DNA from: a bacterium
GTDB lineage: Bacteria; Verrucomicrobiota; Verrucomicrobiia; Limisphaerales; J093
NCBI GenBank assembly: GCA_021823625.1
Contig: JAKANS010000004.1
Location: 20,541 to 84,540 of the forward strand
Length of the DNA: 64,000 nt
Reading direction: 5' to 3'
Shown: piece after piece, positions 24,291 through 33,120 of the stretch
Layout: every line of letters begins with the position of its first letter
Position numbering within the stretch: position 1 is the stretch's first letter
Program-made: the position numbers and the translations under genes
The notes under the pieces: generated by a model
What the model was told of the DNA's origin: nothing
Seen by the model: only the letters and a program-made list of their open reading frames with translations
The model's database searches: none

Positions 24291-26050
24291 TGCTTGAATT
24301 CGTCGTATGACCTGGAGCCGCACGACAGTTCCACCGGCAGCGGCGTGTCTTCGGGAAGATCCAGGCACTTCAGGATCCCTGGCCGCACCTCCCGAAACCG
24401 GTAACCGGACTCCGGACAAACGAGCTGGCCATCCGCGCCACCGAGCTTCAGCATGTGCCCGTGCCGGCTCATCCAGCCCTTTTGCCGGGCCGGATTCCCC
24501 ACCATCAGCGCGTAGTCGGGCACGTCTTTCGTCACTACCGCGCCGGCGGCGATGAAGCAATACCGGCCCAGCGTGGTGCCGCACACGATGGTCGCGTTGG
24601 CCCCGACGGTCGCGCCGCGCTTGATCACGGTCTTTTCGTAAAGGCTGTGTCGGTTGACCTGCGACCGCGGATTGGTGACGTTCGTCAGCACACAGGAAGG
24701 GCCGAGGAACGCGTCATCCTCGATCTCGGCGCCGGTATAGACCGACACGTTGTTCTGAATCTTGACGTTGTTGCCGAGTTTCGCGCCGCTGGCCACGTTC
24801 ACGTTCTGCCCGAGCACGCATTTCTCCCCGATCTGGGCGCCTTTCTGCACGTGGCTGAAATGCCAGATCTTCGTCCCTTTGCCGATGATCGCACCGTCGT
24901 CCACCACGGCGGTGGGGTGAACGAAGTAATCGAGTTGGAGAGGCTGAGGGTTGAGAGTTGAGGGGTGAGCGCCAGTGACCGGCGGCTCGGAAGCCGGCGC
25001 TGGCTGCCTGCGGGCTTCTGACTTCTCACTTCTGACTTCCAGCTCCTGTCCTACCCCATCGCCGTCATGCTCCAGGCTGCGTTGGGCCATCTGGAGCACC
25101 TGCAGGACGCGCAACCCTTCGCGACCGTCAGTGCGCGGGGCAACGCGCTCGCGACAGCAGTCCAGGAAGTGCTGGCACTCGTTGCGGAGCGGCTCGGATT
25201 CGGGCACCTCGACCGGTTCCCCCTTTGCCTTGTTCGGGGTGGGAGTCCGCCCGTCGGTCCAGGTGAGGTAGTGCCGATAAAACACAAGTTTCTCCGCCCA
25301 CGGCTTCGTGTCGTCGAACACCGCCATACCGTGCGAGCCGACGACCGTGAGCTTCTGTTCCTTGAAGGGGTTGAGCCAGGTCACATAGACATGCGCCCGC
25401 ACCCCGCCGGCGAAGCGCAGCGCGGTGAGCGTGGTGTCCGCCACCCCGCGCGTCAGGTAAGACTCACCCACGCAGCGCACCTGCTCGGGAACCTGGTTGC
25501 CAGCCAGCGAAAGGATGACCGAGAGGTCGTGTGGCGCGAAGCTCCACAGCGCGTTCTCTTCACGGCGAATCTTGCCGAGGTTCAGCCGGTTGGAGGCGAT
25601 GTAGTGGAGTTGGCCAAGGTCGCCTTGGGCGACCAACGCCTGCAGCCGCTGAACACAGGGGTGATATTGGAGCAGGTGGCCGACCATCAGGACGCGCCCG
25701 GCGCGCTCCGCCAAGGCCACCAACTCCTGGGCCTGAGTTTCCTCCAGGCACAGTGGCTTCTCGACGAAAACGTCTTTGCCGGCCAGCATCGCTGCCTTCG
25801 CCAGGTCGTAGTGCAGGACCGCCGGAGCGGCGATCGCCACCTTCGTGATCGCGGGATCGCGCCACACTGCCTCCACGTCCGCGGTCTTTCGGACTTCTCC
25901 GTATTCCGCGCCGTATCCGGCAAGGGTCTGCGGGCTGGCATCGCACAGCGTACGGAGCGTGCCGAGCGTGTTAAAGTTGCGCGCAAGGTTCTTGCCCCAA
26001 TAGCCGGCGCCGATCAGGGCGAGATCGCGAGGAACGGGAGTGGTAATCAC
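24284..26050 (-). CDS. wbpB/wbpD: WbpB-WbpD fusion: sugar-nucleotide 3-dehydrogenase plus N-acetyltransferase
   Basis: 588 residues from a GTG start. Residues 1-330 are a Gfo/Idh/MocA oxidoreductase like WbpB/Wlb[56 protein letters not shown]. After a 45-residue linker, residues 380-560 form a left-handed beta-helix acetyltransferase like WbpD/Wlb[61 protein letters not shown]. They would catalyse 3-oxidation and later 3-N-acetylation in UDP-ManNAc3NAcA synthesis. The linker ([21 protein letters not shown]) is coded by low-complexity repeat-like DNA. wbpE lies 21 bases upstream. Confidence 0.88.
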   Translation of the reverse strand: MITTPVPRDLALIGAGYWGKNLARNFNTLGTLRTLCDASPQTLAGYGAEYGEVRKTADVEAVWRDPAITKVAIAAPAVLHYDLAKAAMLAGKDVFVEKPLCLEETQAQELVALAERAGRVLMVGHLLQYHPCVQRLQALVAQGDLGQLHYIASNRLNLGKIRREENALWSFAPHDLSVILSLAGNQVPEQVRCVGESYLTRGVADTTLTALRFAGGVRAHVYVTWLNPFKEQKLTVVGSHGMAVFDDTKPWAEKLVFYRHYLTWTDGRTPTPNKAKGEPVEVPESEPLRNECQHFLDCCRERVAPRTDGREGLRVLQVLQMAQRSLEHDGDGVGQELEVRSEKSEARRQPAPASEPPVTGAHPSTLNPQPLQLDYFVHPTAVVDDGAIIGKGTKIWHFSHVQKGAQIGEKCVLGQNVNVASGAKLGNNVKIQNNVSVYTGAEIEDDAFLGPSCVLTNVTNPRSQVNRHSLYEKTVIKRGATVGANATIVCGTTLGRYCFIAAGAVVTKDVPDYALMVGNPARQKGWMSRHGHMLKLGGADGQLVCPESGYRFREVRPGILKCLDLPEDTPLPVELSCGSRSYDEFKQR

Positions 26051-26071
26051 GGCGAATAATCTCTTGCGGGG

Positions 26072-27340
26072 TTAGCCCACAGCCGATGCCAACGCAGAGG
26101 TAATCTGCTGTTGCTCGGTTTCGCTTAAGAACGGATGCATCGGCAGGCTCAGCACCTCGCGTGAAGCTTTCTCCGACTCCGGCAAGTCGCCCCAGCGACA
26201 CCCAGTGTTCGCGAACACCGGCTGCTCGTGCAGGCACTTGGGGTAGTACACCGCCGTCGGAATGCCGGCGGCTTTCAGTTTCTCGCCCACTGGATCGCGG
26301 TGGGGCACCCGGACGGTGTACTGGGCATAGACGTGCGTGTTGCCCGCCGCCACTTCGGGAACTCCACATTTATCCCGCAACAACTCGGTGTACCGCGCCC
26401 CGATCCGGCCGCGCTGTTCCACCTCCCATTCGAAATGCGGGAGTTTGGCCAGTAACACCGCCGCTTGGATGGTGTCAAACCGGCCATTCATCCCCAGGAG
26501 AGGATGATGGTGCCGCTTCAAACCGCCATGCGTGCGGATGGCCTTCATCTTCTCCGCGAGCGCATCGTCATTGGTGAACAACGCGCCGCCGTCGCCGTAA
26601 CACCCCAGCGGCTTCGCCGGGAAGAAGCTGGTGCTGCCGATCAGAGTCACTCCGCAACTGCGCCGTGCACCCCCCGCACCCGCACCCGCTCTTCGAGCAA
26701 CGTCTCCCATCGGATGGGAGAGACTCCCTGAGCCGCCAAGGCTCACGAATTGTTCCCCTGAACCCTGAGGAATCCCTCTCAACCGCCCTGCGGGCACCTT
26801 CTCCCCCGCTGGGGGAGAAGGCTGGGATGAGGGGGTGAGGGGAAAGCATTGCGTGGCGCCGAAGCTCTGCGCGCCGTCTTCGATCACCGGCAGGCCATGC
26901 TTCGCGGCGGTCGCGTTGATGCGATCGTAGTCCGGCATCTGGCCGAAGAGGCTGACCGGCAGGATGGCCTTGGTCCGGGGGGTGATCGCGGCTTCGATCA
27001 GGTCAACGTTGAGGTTGTAGGTGGCCGCCTCGATGTCCACGAAGACCGGTTTGGCGCCCACCAAACCGATCACCTCGGCGGTGCTGATCCAGGTGAAGGC
27101 GACCGTGATGACCTCGTCGCCCGGCCCCACGCCCAAGGCCCGCAGAGCGATCTCGAGGCTGTGCGTACCGCTGGCGACGGTAATCGCGTGTTTGACGCCG
27201 ACGTACTTCGCCAGGGCGGTTTCCAGTTCGGCGATCTCCGGCCCCATGATGAAATGGGCGTGTTCGAGCACCTTGTGGACGCGGGCGTCGATATCCGCTT
27301 GATACCGGCGGTACTGTTGCTTGAGGTCGATAAACTCCAT
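26072..27340 (-). CDS. wbpE: WbpE-like DegT/DnrJ/EryC1/StrS aminotransferase with in-frame repeat insertion
   Basis: 422 residues. PLP-enzyme landmarks: MEFIDLKQQYRRYQADIDAR, VASGTHSLEIALRALG, VIEDGAQSFGAT, and STSFFPAKPLGCYGDGGALF with the cofactor Lys near 243. It is about 60 residues longer than usual. The excess is residues about 164-226, between GAQSFGAT and RRSCGVTLIG, encoded by repeat DNA. Predicted to transfer an amino group to C3 of the UDP-sugar made by the WbpB domain encoded next. The frame is intact, so the protein may still be made. Confidence 0.88.
   Translation of the reverse strand: MEFIDLKQQYRRYQADIDARVHKVLEHAHFIMGPEIAELETALAKYVGVKHAITVASGTHSLEIALRALGVGPGDEVITVAFTWISTAEVIGLVGAKPVFVDIEAATYNLNVDLIEAAITPRTKAILPVSLFGQMPDYDRINATAAKHGLPVIEDGAQSFGATQCFPLTPSSQPSPPAGEKVPAGRLRGIPQGSGEQFVSLGGSGSLSHPMGDVARRAGAGAGGARRSCGVTLIGSTSFFPAKPLGCYGDGGALFTNDDALAEKMKAIRTHGGLKRHHHPLLGMNGRFDTIQAAVLLAKLPHFEWEVEQRGRIGARYTELLRDKCGVPEVAAGNTHVYAQYTVRVPHRDPVGEKLKAAGIPTAVYYPKCLHEQPVFANTGCRWGDLPESEKASREVLSLPMHPFLSETEQQQITSALASAVG
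26663..26851. repeat. Repeat insertion inside wbpE
   Basis: Holds two perfect palindromes: CCTTCTCCCCC-GCT-GGGGGAGAAGG at 26797-26821 (11-base stem, family C) and CTCCCATC-G-GATGGGAG at 26704-26720. The flanks code for conserved aminotransferase sequence; the insert codes for Pro/Gly/Arg-rich residues with no family match, in frame and without stops. Confidence 0.85.
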
Positions 27341-27431
27341 AAACGAATTTCGACTATGGTATTGCCGCGACGCTTCAACCGCCCGGTTTCTGAAAGCAAG
27401 GCGACCGCGCGCGCGCCGACTGAATCTCCGC

Positions 27432-27815
27432 CTACGGCAGCCGGTTCAACATTGTGTAAAGGCGACGGAGTTGTGCGGCAAAGGCCGGCAGCAAATCATA
27501 TACCTGCAACGACCGATCGGCAGCGTAAGTGTGGGCCATGCGGTTGCGCGCCTCCAGCATGGCCAGCCACGGCTCTTCGTCCTCAATCCATCCCTGCCGG
27601 AATGCCTGCCGAAGGCTGGCCCGGGGCGATCCCACGTCGGTCAGACCTGCTGTTTCGACGACGGCTTTCACGGTCTTCCATGCCAGCTCGAAAGCGAACT
27701 CGAAGTACTGGATGCACCCGGCGCGGATCAGATCGCTGGCTGGCGGCTGGCGCAAGGCATCTTCCAACCGGTCCAGCGCGGCACCAAAGTCCGCGAGCAG
27801 GGTGCGTTCATTCAT
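27432..27815 (-). CDS. HI0074-like nucleotidyltransferase substrate-binding protein (HEPN)
   Basis: 127 residues: LLADFGAALDRLEDALRQPP, AGCIQYFEFAFELAWKTVKA and the motif LEARNRMAHTYAAD (RX4HXY). This is the HI0074/TIGR01987 branch of HEPN proteins, which pairs with an HI0073-type MNT protein. The MNT gene is directly upstream with an 8-base overlap. Predicted toxin or partner of an MNT antitoxin. Confidence 0.85.
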   Translation of the reverse strand: MNERTLLADFGAALDRLEDALRQPPASDLIRAGCIQYFEFAFELAWKTVKAVVETAGLTDVGSPRASLRQAFRQGWIEDEEPWLAMLEARNRMAHTYAADRSLQVYDLLPAFAAQLRRLYTMLNRLP

Positions 27816-28110
27816 GCAATACCCGGCCCTCGGCTAGTGCGTGGGCGCGGAACTCCGGCGATACGCGGCTTAAATCCACCCAGTCAATCGTGTAAAGCGT
27901 GGGCAGGTTCTCCAGTTGGTCTGCGATCCGGTAAAACACGGATAAAGGCAACGGCGCTGCGCCGATGACACCGAGATCGAAATCGGAACGCGCCTTCGCG
28001 CGACCGGTGGCGCGTGAGCCAAACAAGAGGACGCGATACCCGGCCAGTTCGTCCGCCGCCTGGCGCAGGCAGTCGTGGATCATTTGCAGGATGGCCGCTT
28101 CCCGGGGCAT
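27808..28110 (-). CDS. HI0073-like MNT nucleotidyltransferase
   Basis: 100 residues with YRVLLFGSRATGRAKARSDF followed by DLGVI (GSX10DXD) and a third acid in TIDWVDLSRV. Minimal nucleotidyltransferase without extra domains; partner of the HEPN gene that follows. It starts 12 bases after the stop of the upstream HEPN gene. Confidence 0.86.
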   Translation of the reverse strand: MPREAAILQMIHDCLRQAADELAGYRVLLFGSRATGRAKARSDFDLGVIGAAPLPLSVFYRIADQLENLPTLYTIDWVDLSRVSPEFRAHALAEGRVLHE

Positions 28111-28122
28111 GGCGATCGGCCC

Positions 28123-28554
28123 TCAACTGTGAGGCGGTTCCTGGCTCGGTGCGGCACAGAGTTCCCGGGCAAAAGCTTCAAAGTCCTCCAAGCGCCGATG
28201 CACGAGGTTAAAGACGATCTGCCAGTCAATCCGTTGATAGTCATGCACCGCGATGTTGCGGAAACCAACGGCCTTGCGCATGCGATCCGCCGTGCCGGCC
28301 GAGAGCACGCCACGCTCACGCAGCGCCTCGAACACGGCGCCCATCGTTTCAGGGGCTGGCACGGACAGGTCGGCGATCCGCATGGCGGCCAGGTCCACGC
28401 TGAGTTGGACGGCGCGCTCAAGGTTCAGAGCCAGGATGTCCTGCAGGTCCGGGTTCGCCAGCAACGCCTCCGGCGTGAGCGGACGTTTCTCACGCAGTCT
28501 GGCCAGGCAACGCCGCAGGGCGTCCAGCTTGCGGTCGGTTACGTCCCGATCCAT
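28123..28554 (-). CDS. hepT: HepT-like HEPN toxin (DUF86)
   Basis: 143 residues: RKLDALRRCLARLREKRPLT, LNLERAVQLSVDLAAMRIAD, and the motif RKAVGFRNIAVHDYQRID (RX4HXY). Family length and order are normal. It overlaps the upstream MNT gene by 16 bases. Expected RNase toxin controlled by AMPylation. Confidence 0.88.
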   Translation of the reverse strand: MDRDVTDRKLDALRRCLARLREKRPLTPEALLANPDLQDILALNLERAVQLSVDLAAMRIADLSVPAPETMGAVFEALRERGVLSAGTADRMRKAVGFRNIAVHDYQRIDWQIVFNLVHRRLEDFEAFARELCAAPSQEPPHS

Positions 28555-28997
28555 TGCTGCAATCGCCGCGCATGCAGGGCGCGAATCAGGGGCTGGAAAT
28601 CGGCATCGTCAAAAAGCATCCGGCGCAAAAGATCGGCATACAAGCCAACGTCTCGACAGAGAAGCTTGCGTCCGTGCGTGAGAACTTCCCGCCGCAACGG
28701 CCCATGCGCCGTGCGCAGATCCACCAGATCAACGGGGCGATTGGCCACGAGGGCGAAGCGTTCGATGAGTTCCATTTTCCGGTCAGCACTTAACGGTTGT
28801 GACTCCATTACCGCCAAGTCCACGTCGCTGAGACGATTTGCCCGGCCGGAAACCACGCTCCCAAACAGCACGACCAGGCGCAATCGTTCGTCCGTTTGAC
28901 CACACTCGGTCAACTGTTCAACCAGATTTTCCCACTCCGCAGTGGTGGCCACTGCCTCAGGGGATCGCGATGGGAACTCGTCCGTGGCAATGGTCAT
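28539..28997 (-). CDS. mntA: MntA-like nucleotidyltransferase antitoxin
   Basis: 152 residues: LVVLFGSVVSGRANRLSDVD followed by LAV, and NRPVDLVDLRTAHGPLRREV, then a helical C-terminus (DVGLYADLLRRMLFDDADFQ). This is the intact form of the class seen at 24.1 kb. It begins 3 bases after the stop of the UDP-glucuronate epimerase gene, as if part of the polysaccharide operon. Confidence 0.88.
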   Translation of the reverse strand: MTIATDEFPSRSPEAVATTAEWENLVEQLTECGQTDERLRLVVLFGSVVSGRANRLSDVDLAVMESQPLSADRKMELIERFALVANRPVDLVDLRTAHGPLRREVLTHGRKLLCRDVGLYADLLRRMLFDDADFQPLIRALHARRLQQWIGT

Positions 28998-29000
28998 GGA

Positions 29001-30008
29001 TCAAACCTGATAATACTCCCGATACCACGCGACGAACTTACTGACGCCTTCCTCAATGGGCGTCGCTGGTCTGAAACCCACGTCGCGCGCCAGGTCGTCA
29101 ATGTCGGCAAAGGTGGCCGGCACGTCCCCCGGCTGCATGGGCAGGAAGCGCCTTTCTGCCTTGCGCCCCAATTCCGCTTCCAACACCGCGATCAGCCGCA
29201 GCAACTCGACCGGATTATTGTTCCCGATGTTGTAAAGGCGGTAAGGCGCGGCGCTGGTGCCGGGGTCGGGCTGGTCGCCCGACCAGCTCGGATTGGGTTC
29301 TGCCACCCGGTCGGCCACGCGCACCACGCCTTCGGCGATATCATCGATGTAGGTAAAGTCCCGCCGCATGCGACCTTCGTTGAACACGTCGATGGGGCGG
29401 CCTTCGAGAATCGCTTTCGTAAACAGGAACAAGGCCATGTCCGGCCGGCCCCAAGGGCCGTAAACGGTAAAGAAGCGCAGCCCGGTTGTCGGCAGCCTAT
29501 AGAGATGGCTGTAAGTGTGGGCCATCAACTCATTGGCCTTCTTGCTCGCGGCGTAGAGGCTCAGCGGATGGTCCACATTGTGATGGACCGAGAACGGCAT
29601 GCGCGTGTTCGCGCCGTAAACAGAACTCGACGAAGCATAGACCAAGTGCTCGACCTCGTGGTGACGACAGGCTTCAAGGAGATTGGCAAAACCGAGCAGG
29701 TTACTCTCAATGTAAGCATGGGGATTGATGAGCGAGTAACGGACGCCGGCCTGGGCAGCCAAGTTAATGACGCGTTGAGGCTTGGCGTCGGTGAAGAGTT
29801 GTTCCAAGCCGACGCGGTCGGCCAGGTCGAGCTTGACGAAACGAAAGCCGGGTTTGCCTTCCAGTTGGCGCAGGCGGGCCAGCTTGAGGTTCACGTCATA
29901 ATAGTCATTGACGTTATCGAGACCAACGACCTCCTCGCCCCGGGCCAGCAGCGCCTGGGCAACGTGAAATCCGATGAAGCCGGCGACGCCGGTAACGAGG
30001 AACCTCAT
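29001..30008 (-). CDS. UDP-glucuronate 4-epimerase-like NAD-dependent epimerase
   Basis: 335 residues from the ATG at 30008: [80 protein letters not shown] (YxxxK), [20 protein letters not shown]. The 'NDYYD..LK..RL' and 'GPWGRPDMA' signatures are those of the LpsL/Cap1J group, which interconverts UDP-GlcA and UDP-GalA. The start overlaps the preceding HEPN gene stop as ATGA. Confidence 0.88.
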   Translation of the reverse strand: MRFLVTGVAGFIGFHVAQALLARGEEVVGLDNVNDYYDVNLKLARLRQLEGKPGFRFVKLDLADRVGLEQLFTDAKPQRVINLAAQAGVRYSLINPHAYIESNLLGFANLLEACRHHEVEHLVYASSSSVYGANTRMPFSVHHNVDHPLSLYAASKKANELMAHTYSHLYRLPTTGLRFFTVYGPWGRPDMALFLFTKAILEGRPIDVFNEGRMRRDFTYIDDIAEGVVRVADRVAEPNPSWSGDQPDPGTSAAPYRLYNIGNNNPVELLRLIAVLEAELGRKAERRFLPMQPGDVPATFADIDDLARDVGFRPATPIEEGVSKFVAWYREYYQV

Positions 30009-30385
30009 GTGCAATGTCCTTCCAGCGAAGTTAAGAGTTGCCGGAAGGCGGGCACCAGCGCCGGCAGACGATCAAACAAGGCTTGCGCGAGCGTCTCGTG
30101 ATAGACATGCACGGCTGTGTTGCGGAGCCGGAGGATTTCGTCCCAGAGCGTCTCGTCCGTAATCCAACCCAAGCGAAAGGCCGCTGACAACGCTTGTTTG
30201 GGGCTGTTGGCCAGCAAGCCCTGCTCGCGCGTCAAGGTCTGGCAGCATTTCCACGCAGTCTCGAAAGCTAATTCAAACCGCAAGATTGCCGAATCGCGAA
30301 CGATAGGATCGGGCGGCCGGCCCAACGCCTCGGCAAGACGCTCCACTGCGCGGCGAAACGCGGCAAGCTGCTCCGGCGCTTTCAT
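30005..30385 (-). CDS. HI0074-like HEPN protein
   Basis: 126 residues from the ATG at 30385: [60 protein letters not shown] (RX4HXY). Same family as the gene at 27.4 kb. Overlaps both the MNT gene before it and the epimerase gene after it by 4 bases, so it is embedded in the operon. Confidence 0.86.
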   Translation of the reverse strand: MKAPEQLAAFRRAVERLAEALGRPPDPIVRDSAILRFELAFETAWKCCQTLTREQGLLANSPKQALSAAFRLGWITDETLWDEILRLRNTAVHVYHETLAQALFDRLPALVPAFRQLLTSLEGHCT

Positions 30386-30702
30386 CCGGCGACGGAAACA
30401 CTGGCGAGAGGAACAGCTTCTTGTTCCGCGGCGTGGACGAAGGTCGGCGCGGCGAAACGCAGGTCCACCAAGTCCACCGGCCGGATGGTGGGCAGTTCCT
30501 CCACGGCTTCCTCCAACGCGCGCCAACGGCGGGCGTCGGGCGGCGTCCGCCATTGAATCGCAATGTCGAGGTCGGAGTTGGGCCGGGCATCACCGCGCGC
30601 AAACGAGCCGAAGAGGAACAGAGTGGTTCCTTCGCTCTCAAAGCGCCGGCCCATCTTTGCCAGAGCGACTCTCACCGAGAAGGGTAAATCGGACAAATGC
30701 AC
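30382..30702 (-). CDS. HI0073-like MNT nucleotidyltransferase
   Basis: About 106 residues from a GTG at 30702, or 90 from the ATG at 30654. Contains LFLFGSFARGDARPNSDLDI (GSX10DXD) and IRPVDLVDLRFAAPTFVHAA. Partner of the HEPN protein encoded next. The start is uncertain because the frame stays open into wbpA. Confidence 0.84.
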   Translation of the reverse strand: MHLSDLPFSVRVALAKMGRRFESEGTTLFLFGSFARGDARPNSDLDIAIQWRTPPDARRWRALEEAVEELPTIRPVDLVDLRFAAPTFVHAAEQEAVPLASVSVAG

Positions 30703-30758
30703 GCAGTGAAATATGTGTTCGTGGAAGTGGAAGGTTACGCGTTTACCTCGGCACCGAC

Positions 30759-32060
30759 TTAGGCCTTCCACACCTGCCCAAGCTTTATGGGCACTGCCGC
30801 CATGGCGTTGCGGGTGTCCACGATGCAGTGTACCCATTGGGCAAGCTGCTGGTAATCCACCGCCCGATGGTTGGTGGCGATGAGAACAGCGTCAAACCCG
30901 CCGATGGTCTCCGCGGTCCACGGAACCGACCGGGTTCCCGCCCAGTGCGAATGCTCGCGGCTGGGCCGGATCACTGGCACGTGCGGGTCGTAGTAGCCCA
31001 CATCGGCCCCGCGTTGTTTCAGCAGGTCCAATAGCGTGTAGCTCGGCGATTCGCGGTCATCGTCCACGTCGGGTTTGTAGGCGAGCCCCAGCACCAGCAC
31101 CTTGCTGCCGTTGACCGGTTTCTTCTGCGCGTTCAGCGCCTCGGCCACGCGGTTGACCACGTACTCCGGCATGGCCGTGTTGACTTCACCCGCCAGTTCA
31201 ATGAAGCGGGTATGTTGACCGTACTCGCGCGCCTTCCAGGTGAGATAGAAAGGATCGATCGGTATGCAGTGCCCTCCCAAGCCTGGCCCGGGGTAGAACG
31301 CCATGAAACCAAAGGGCTTGGTCTTGGCGGCATTGATGACCTCCCACACGTCGATGTCCATCGCGCTGTAAACCACCTTCAGCTCGTTCACAAGGGCGAT
31401 GTTCACCCCGCGGAAAATGTTCTCCAGCAGCTTGGTCGCCTCTGCCGCGCGACAGGACGAGACCGGCACCACCGTTTGGATGGCGCGGCTGTACAGAGCG
31501 ACCGCACGCTCCCGGCAGGCCGGGGTGAGGCCGCCGACCACCTTCGGAATCCTGGCCACCACACTCTGCGGATTGCCGGGATCTTCGCGTTCGGGGCTGA
31601 ACGCCAGGTGGAAGTCCACCCCCGCCCTGAGCCCGGAACCGGCCTCGAGCACCGCGCGCAGGTCTTCATCCGTCGTGCCGGGATAGGTGGTCGATTCGAG
31701 GACCACGAGGGTGCCTTTCGCGAGGTGGGGCGCGATCGCCTGCCCCGTGTTCAGAATATAGGAAATGTCCGGCTCACGGTTCTTGTTCAGCGGCGTGGGT
31801 ACGCAAATGATCACCGCCGAGGCCTCGCGCACCCGGGCGAACTCCGTCGAAACTTTCAGCCGGCCGGAATCGACCTGTTCCGCGACCGCTTCGTCAGTGA
31901 TGTGCTTGATGTAGCTCTTGCGGCCCTTCAGGGCTTCCACCTTTGTGGAATCGATATCCAACCCCAGCACCGGCACGCCGGACCGGGCGAACTGGAGCGA
32001 CAACGGCAGGCCGACATAACCCAGACCCACGATCGCAATACGTTCAGCGGTAGTGTCCAT
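30759..32060 (-). CDS. wbpA: UDP-N-acetylglucosamine 6-dehydrogenase-like nucleotide-sugar dehydrogenase
   Basis: 433 residues of the UDP-glucose/UDP-ManNAc dehydrogenase superfamily: IAIVGLGYVGLPLSLQFARS, VIICVPTPLNKNREPDISYI, STTYPGTTDEDLR, EATKLLENIFRGVNIALVNE, and FYPGPGLGGHCIPIDPFYLT with the catalytic Cys. The 'FYPGPGLGGHCIPIDPFYL' form is that of WbpA/TviB, which make UDP-GlcNAcA, the entry point of the ManNAc3NAcA route whose other enzymes follow downstream. It lies 23 bases after the regulator gene. Confidence 0.9.
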   Translation of the reverse strand: MDTTAERIAIVGLGYVGLPLSLQFARSGVPVLGLDIDSTKVEALKGRKSYIKHITDEAVAEQVDSGRLKVSTEFARVREASAVIICVPTPLNKNREPDISYILNTGQAIAPHLAKGTLVVLESTTYPGTTDEDLRAVLEAGSGLRAGVDFHLAFSPEREDPGNPQSVVARIPKVVGGLTPACRERAVALYSRAIQTVVPVSSCRAAEATKLLENIFRGVNIALVNELKVVYSAMDIDVWEVINAAKTKPFGFMAFYPGPGLGGHCIPIDPFYLTWKAREYGQHTRFIELAGEVNTAMPEYVVNRVAEALNAQKKPVNGSKVLVLGLAYKPDVDDDRESPSYTLLDLLKQRGADVGYYDPHVPVIRPSREHSHWAGTRSVPWTAETIGGFDAVLIATNHRAVDYQQLAQWVHCIVDTRNAMAAVPIKLGQVWKA

Positions 32061-32083
32061 TTGGAATCAGAGAACCGTGCGAA

Positions 32084-32623
32084 TTAGAGAAAGCGGTCCA
32101 CCCACGGGGCGAACGACAGCAGGGACTTTTGGAACCGGGCGAGAATCTGGAGACGCGACCGGCAGAACTCGAACTCCTCAGCCTCGATCACCCCTTTCTC
32201 GCGTTCTTCGGTCAACAAGGTCCGCAGGTGCTCCACCCGCCCTTGCACCGCTTCGAGCCGGGGCTTGACTATATCGCGGTAGGCTTTCCGCAGGAGGGCC
32301 GCCACTTCGGGAATGGCTTCGAAGTAGTCCCGGCGGCTGCCGGGCACCCACACTTGGCGCACCGCTCCCCAAGACGCCAGTTGGCGCGTCCCCACGCTGG
32401 CGCTGGCCTTGCTGATGTCCAAGCCGGCCGCGATGTCCTCCAAAGTCAGCGGCTTGTTCGAAAGAAACAGCAAGCCATAGATCTGCCCGAGACTGCGCGG
32501 CAAACCCACTCGCCGACAGAGGTTTCCTCCGGTTTCGATCAATTCCTGCCGGGTTTTGGAGGCAACAGACAAGGAAAGGCTGACGGCAAGGGCGGGATAG
32601 ACTTCGTCCCCGTCAGTTCGCAC
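32084..32623 (-). CDS. GbsR/MarR-type winged-helix regulator
   Basis: 179 residues from a GTG start. Winged-helix region at about 30-100: RRVGLPRSLGQIYGLLFLSN, LTLEDIAAGLDISKASASVG, TRQLASWGAVRQVWVPGSRR. The C-terminal half is helical with a coiled-coil look (RVEHLRTLLTEEREKGVIEA). GbsR-like proteins often head exopolysaccharide clusters in Verrucomicrobiota and Planctomycetota. As first gene of the strand-long locus it is the best candidate for its regulator. Confidence 0.8.
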   Translation of the reverse strand: MRTDGDEVYPALAVSLSLSVASKTRQELIETGGNLCRRVGLPRSLGQIYGLLFLSNKPLTLEDIAAGLDISKASASVGTRQLASWGAVRQVWVPGSRRDYFEAIPEVAALLRKAYRDIVKPRLEAVQGRVEHLRTLLTEEREKGVIEAEEFEFCRSRLQILARFQKSLLSFAPWVDRFL

Positions 32624-33120
32624 TCACGAACCGTTGCGACGAAAATGACGGCACCCAAAACCACACCGTTCAATACGAATTGAACGAAGTAGTCGAACTG
32701 CCGCCGGGAAGCAACTGTAAAATTCACCGGACAAGTGACGAATTCGTGACGAGTTGCAAACCCGCCTGGCAAGCGCCGCGGCAAGCCGGATCGCCCCGCG
32801 CCGAGCCTTGGCATGGAGCCAGGGCGGCGCTAAAGTCCGGCCGAAGGAAGGGAGAACCAGGCCGGCAGTCCTGAAATCCGAAACCCGAAACCCGAGCTCC
32901 GAGAATGCTTGATCCGCGGGGCGGCGGCGCCGCTGGGGGAGCTGTGGATTCGGGACTGCGGACTGCGGACTGCGGACTGCGGATTGCTTTCGGCATTCGG
33001 TCTTCGGGTTTCGGATTGGGAATAGACCGAACCGACTTTAGAGCGGCCCTGGCACGGGGCCGCCCCGCACCACCTCCGCTTTACGGCGGTCAATCAATCT
33101 GGCATGGAAGACAGCGCAAC
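32624..33120. other. Divergent intergenic region with a 7-bp tandem repeat
   Basis: This 497-base gap separates the minus-strand polysaccharide locus from the plus-strand permeases and should hold both promoters. It contains four perfect ACTGCGG units (32955-32982) plus an imperfect fifth, and short 'cgaaacccgaaacccgag' and 'ggtcttcgggtttcgg' tracts that are partly complementary. No coding frame is convincing, and no clear -35/-10 pair could be chosen. Confidence 0.55.
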
